From Pseudomonadota bacterium (lineage in GTDB: Bacteria; Desulfobacterota; Syntrophorhabdia; Syntrophorhabdales; Syntrophorhabdaceae): a DNA stretch of 64,000 nt. The stretch is taken from assembly GCA_026388255.1 (NCBI GenBank), contig JAPLKC010000083.1, positions 1-64,000 of the forward strand. Direction: 5' to 3'. A program made the position numbers and the translations under genes. Position 1 is the stretch's first letter. The number at the start of each line of letters is the position of its first letter. Under the pieces are notes generated by a model. It worked only from the letters and a program-made list of their open reading frames with translations, did no database searches and was not told the origin of the DNA. Shown here in pieces: positions 63,437 to 64,000 of the stretch.

Positions 63437-64000
63437 ATGAATTTTAAAACAATTGACTGGAATGACGCATGGAAAGAGGCGAGGGCTAAATGTAACTTCC
63501 AGGAGCGGGACAGCGCTTTCTGGAACAAAAGGGCACCGGATTTTGCTGAAATTTCAATGAAAACAGGATATGCCGAGGCATTTCTGAAAATCATGAATCC
63601 AAAAAAAAATTGGAGCATTTTTGATATGGCCTGTGGCGCCGGCACGCTTGCCATTCCTTTTGCAAGACATGTTAAATCCGTTACAGCAGTCGATTTTTCG
63701 GAGAAAATGCTGGAGATTCTCCAGGAACAATGTATTCAGGTCGGGATCGCCAATGTCAGGACAGTCAAGGCAAGCTGGGAAGATAACTGGAGCAAAGCCG
63801 GTATAGGGCTTCATGACGTTGCCATAGCTTCGCGTTCACTTGTAGTGCATGATCTCCGGCATGGTATTACAAAATTGAATAACATCGCACGAAAACGGGT
63901 GTATATCTCCACAATTGTAGATGACGGTCCCCATGACAGGCACATATTTGAAGCTGTCGGCAGAGAGTTTAATGCGGGACCCGACTACATATACAATTAC
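63437..64000 (+). CDS. SAM-dependent methyltransferase, 5' part (runs off window)
   Basis: 188 codons are visible with no stop before the right edge. Class I methyltransferase: motif I IFDMACGAGTLAIPFA, the acidic end of strand 2 in VTAVDFSEKML, then VKASWEDNW. An N-terminal helix region (FKTIDWNDAWKEARAK) resembles methyltransferases found beside siderophore-type ABC importers. ATG 63437 follows TTGAGGTAACAGTGTT. It is 46 bases after fmdE, likely the same transcript, and parallels the methyltransferase in the left unit. Confidence 0.85.
   Translation, partial: MNFKTIDWNDAWKEARAKCNFQERDSAFWNKRAPDFAEISMKTGYAEAFLKIMNPKKNWSIFDMACGAGTLAIPFARHVKSVTAVDFSEKMLEILQEQCIQVGIANVRTVKASWEDNWSKAGIGLHDVAIASRSLVVHDLRHGITKLNNIARKRVYISTIVDDGPHDRHIFEAVGREFNAGPDYIYNY

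Overview
The window reads as chromosome of a Gram-negative, motile, probably strictly anaerobic bacterium of the deltaproteobacterial (Desulfobacterota) type. The grounds are LptF/LptG and a TonB-dependent receptor (outer membrane), a methyl-accepting chemotaxis protein behind a sigma28-like promoter (motility), a class I hybrid cluster protein with its ferredoxin-like partner, a beta-oxidation type thiolase/crotonase/EtfBA operon, and the order thrS-infC-rpmI-rplT-pheS-pheT-ihfA-merR. The genus cannot be fixed from the sequence alone.

Layout. 1-1889: right end of an integrated element, with a partial repeat protein, a tyrosine recombinase and two perfect tandem 32-bp copies of a tRNA-Ser 3' end (att scars). 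2.0-7.6 kb (+): rnr, lptF, lptG, a DEDDy exonuclease and an alpha/beta hydrolase. 7.6-10.1 kb: a membrane channel-like protein, holA and an M50 protease. 10.2-17.8 kb (-): translation operon, including an infC that starts at ATA and a thrS without the TGS domain. 17.8-20.8 kb: sparse region with dispersed repeats, gene relics, a secreted amidohydrolase and a hicBA module whose hicA is frameshifted. 20.8-24.8 kb (+): thiolase, crotonase, etfB, etfA behind a promoter overlapped by two direct-repeat operators. 24.8-29.6 kb (+): DUF89 protein, cbpA, an unknown coupled gene, groES-groEL with a CIRCE-like site. 29.6-49.7 kb: mixed housekeeping and stress genes (dodecin, ArnD homologue, HtpG, hybrid histidine kinase, K+ channel, radical SAM, ferritin-like, EF-hand protein, hcp, MCP, LETM1-like protein, FAD oxidoreductase).

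49.8-64.0 kb is the most distinctive region: two divergent FecCD/BtuCD-type ABC import units around a perfect 14-bp inverted repeat. The left unit carries ATPase, permease, SAM methyltransferase, binding protein and an MFS exporter. The right unit carries DUF364, binding protein, permease, ATPase, an exported HAE/PCxxC deaminase and a TonB receptor, followed by a second DUF364, an FmdE protein and a second methyltransferase cut by the window edge. Most of this block (about 50-61.7 kb) looks clearly richer in G+C than the left half of the window. I infer a pathway that imports and processes a metal chelate or metal cofactor; the substrate is unknown, and the exported deaminase is the part I have not seen described in such a locus.

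Start sites were refined by ribosome binding sites, so several genes begin inside the longest open frame. No CRISPR array, complete tRNA or rRNA gene was found.
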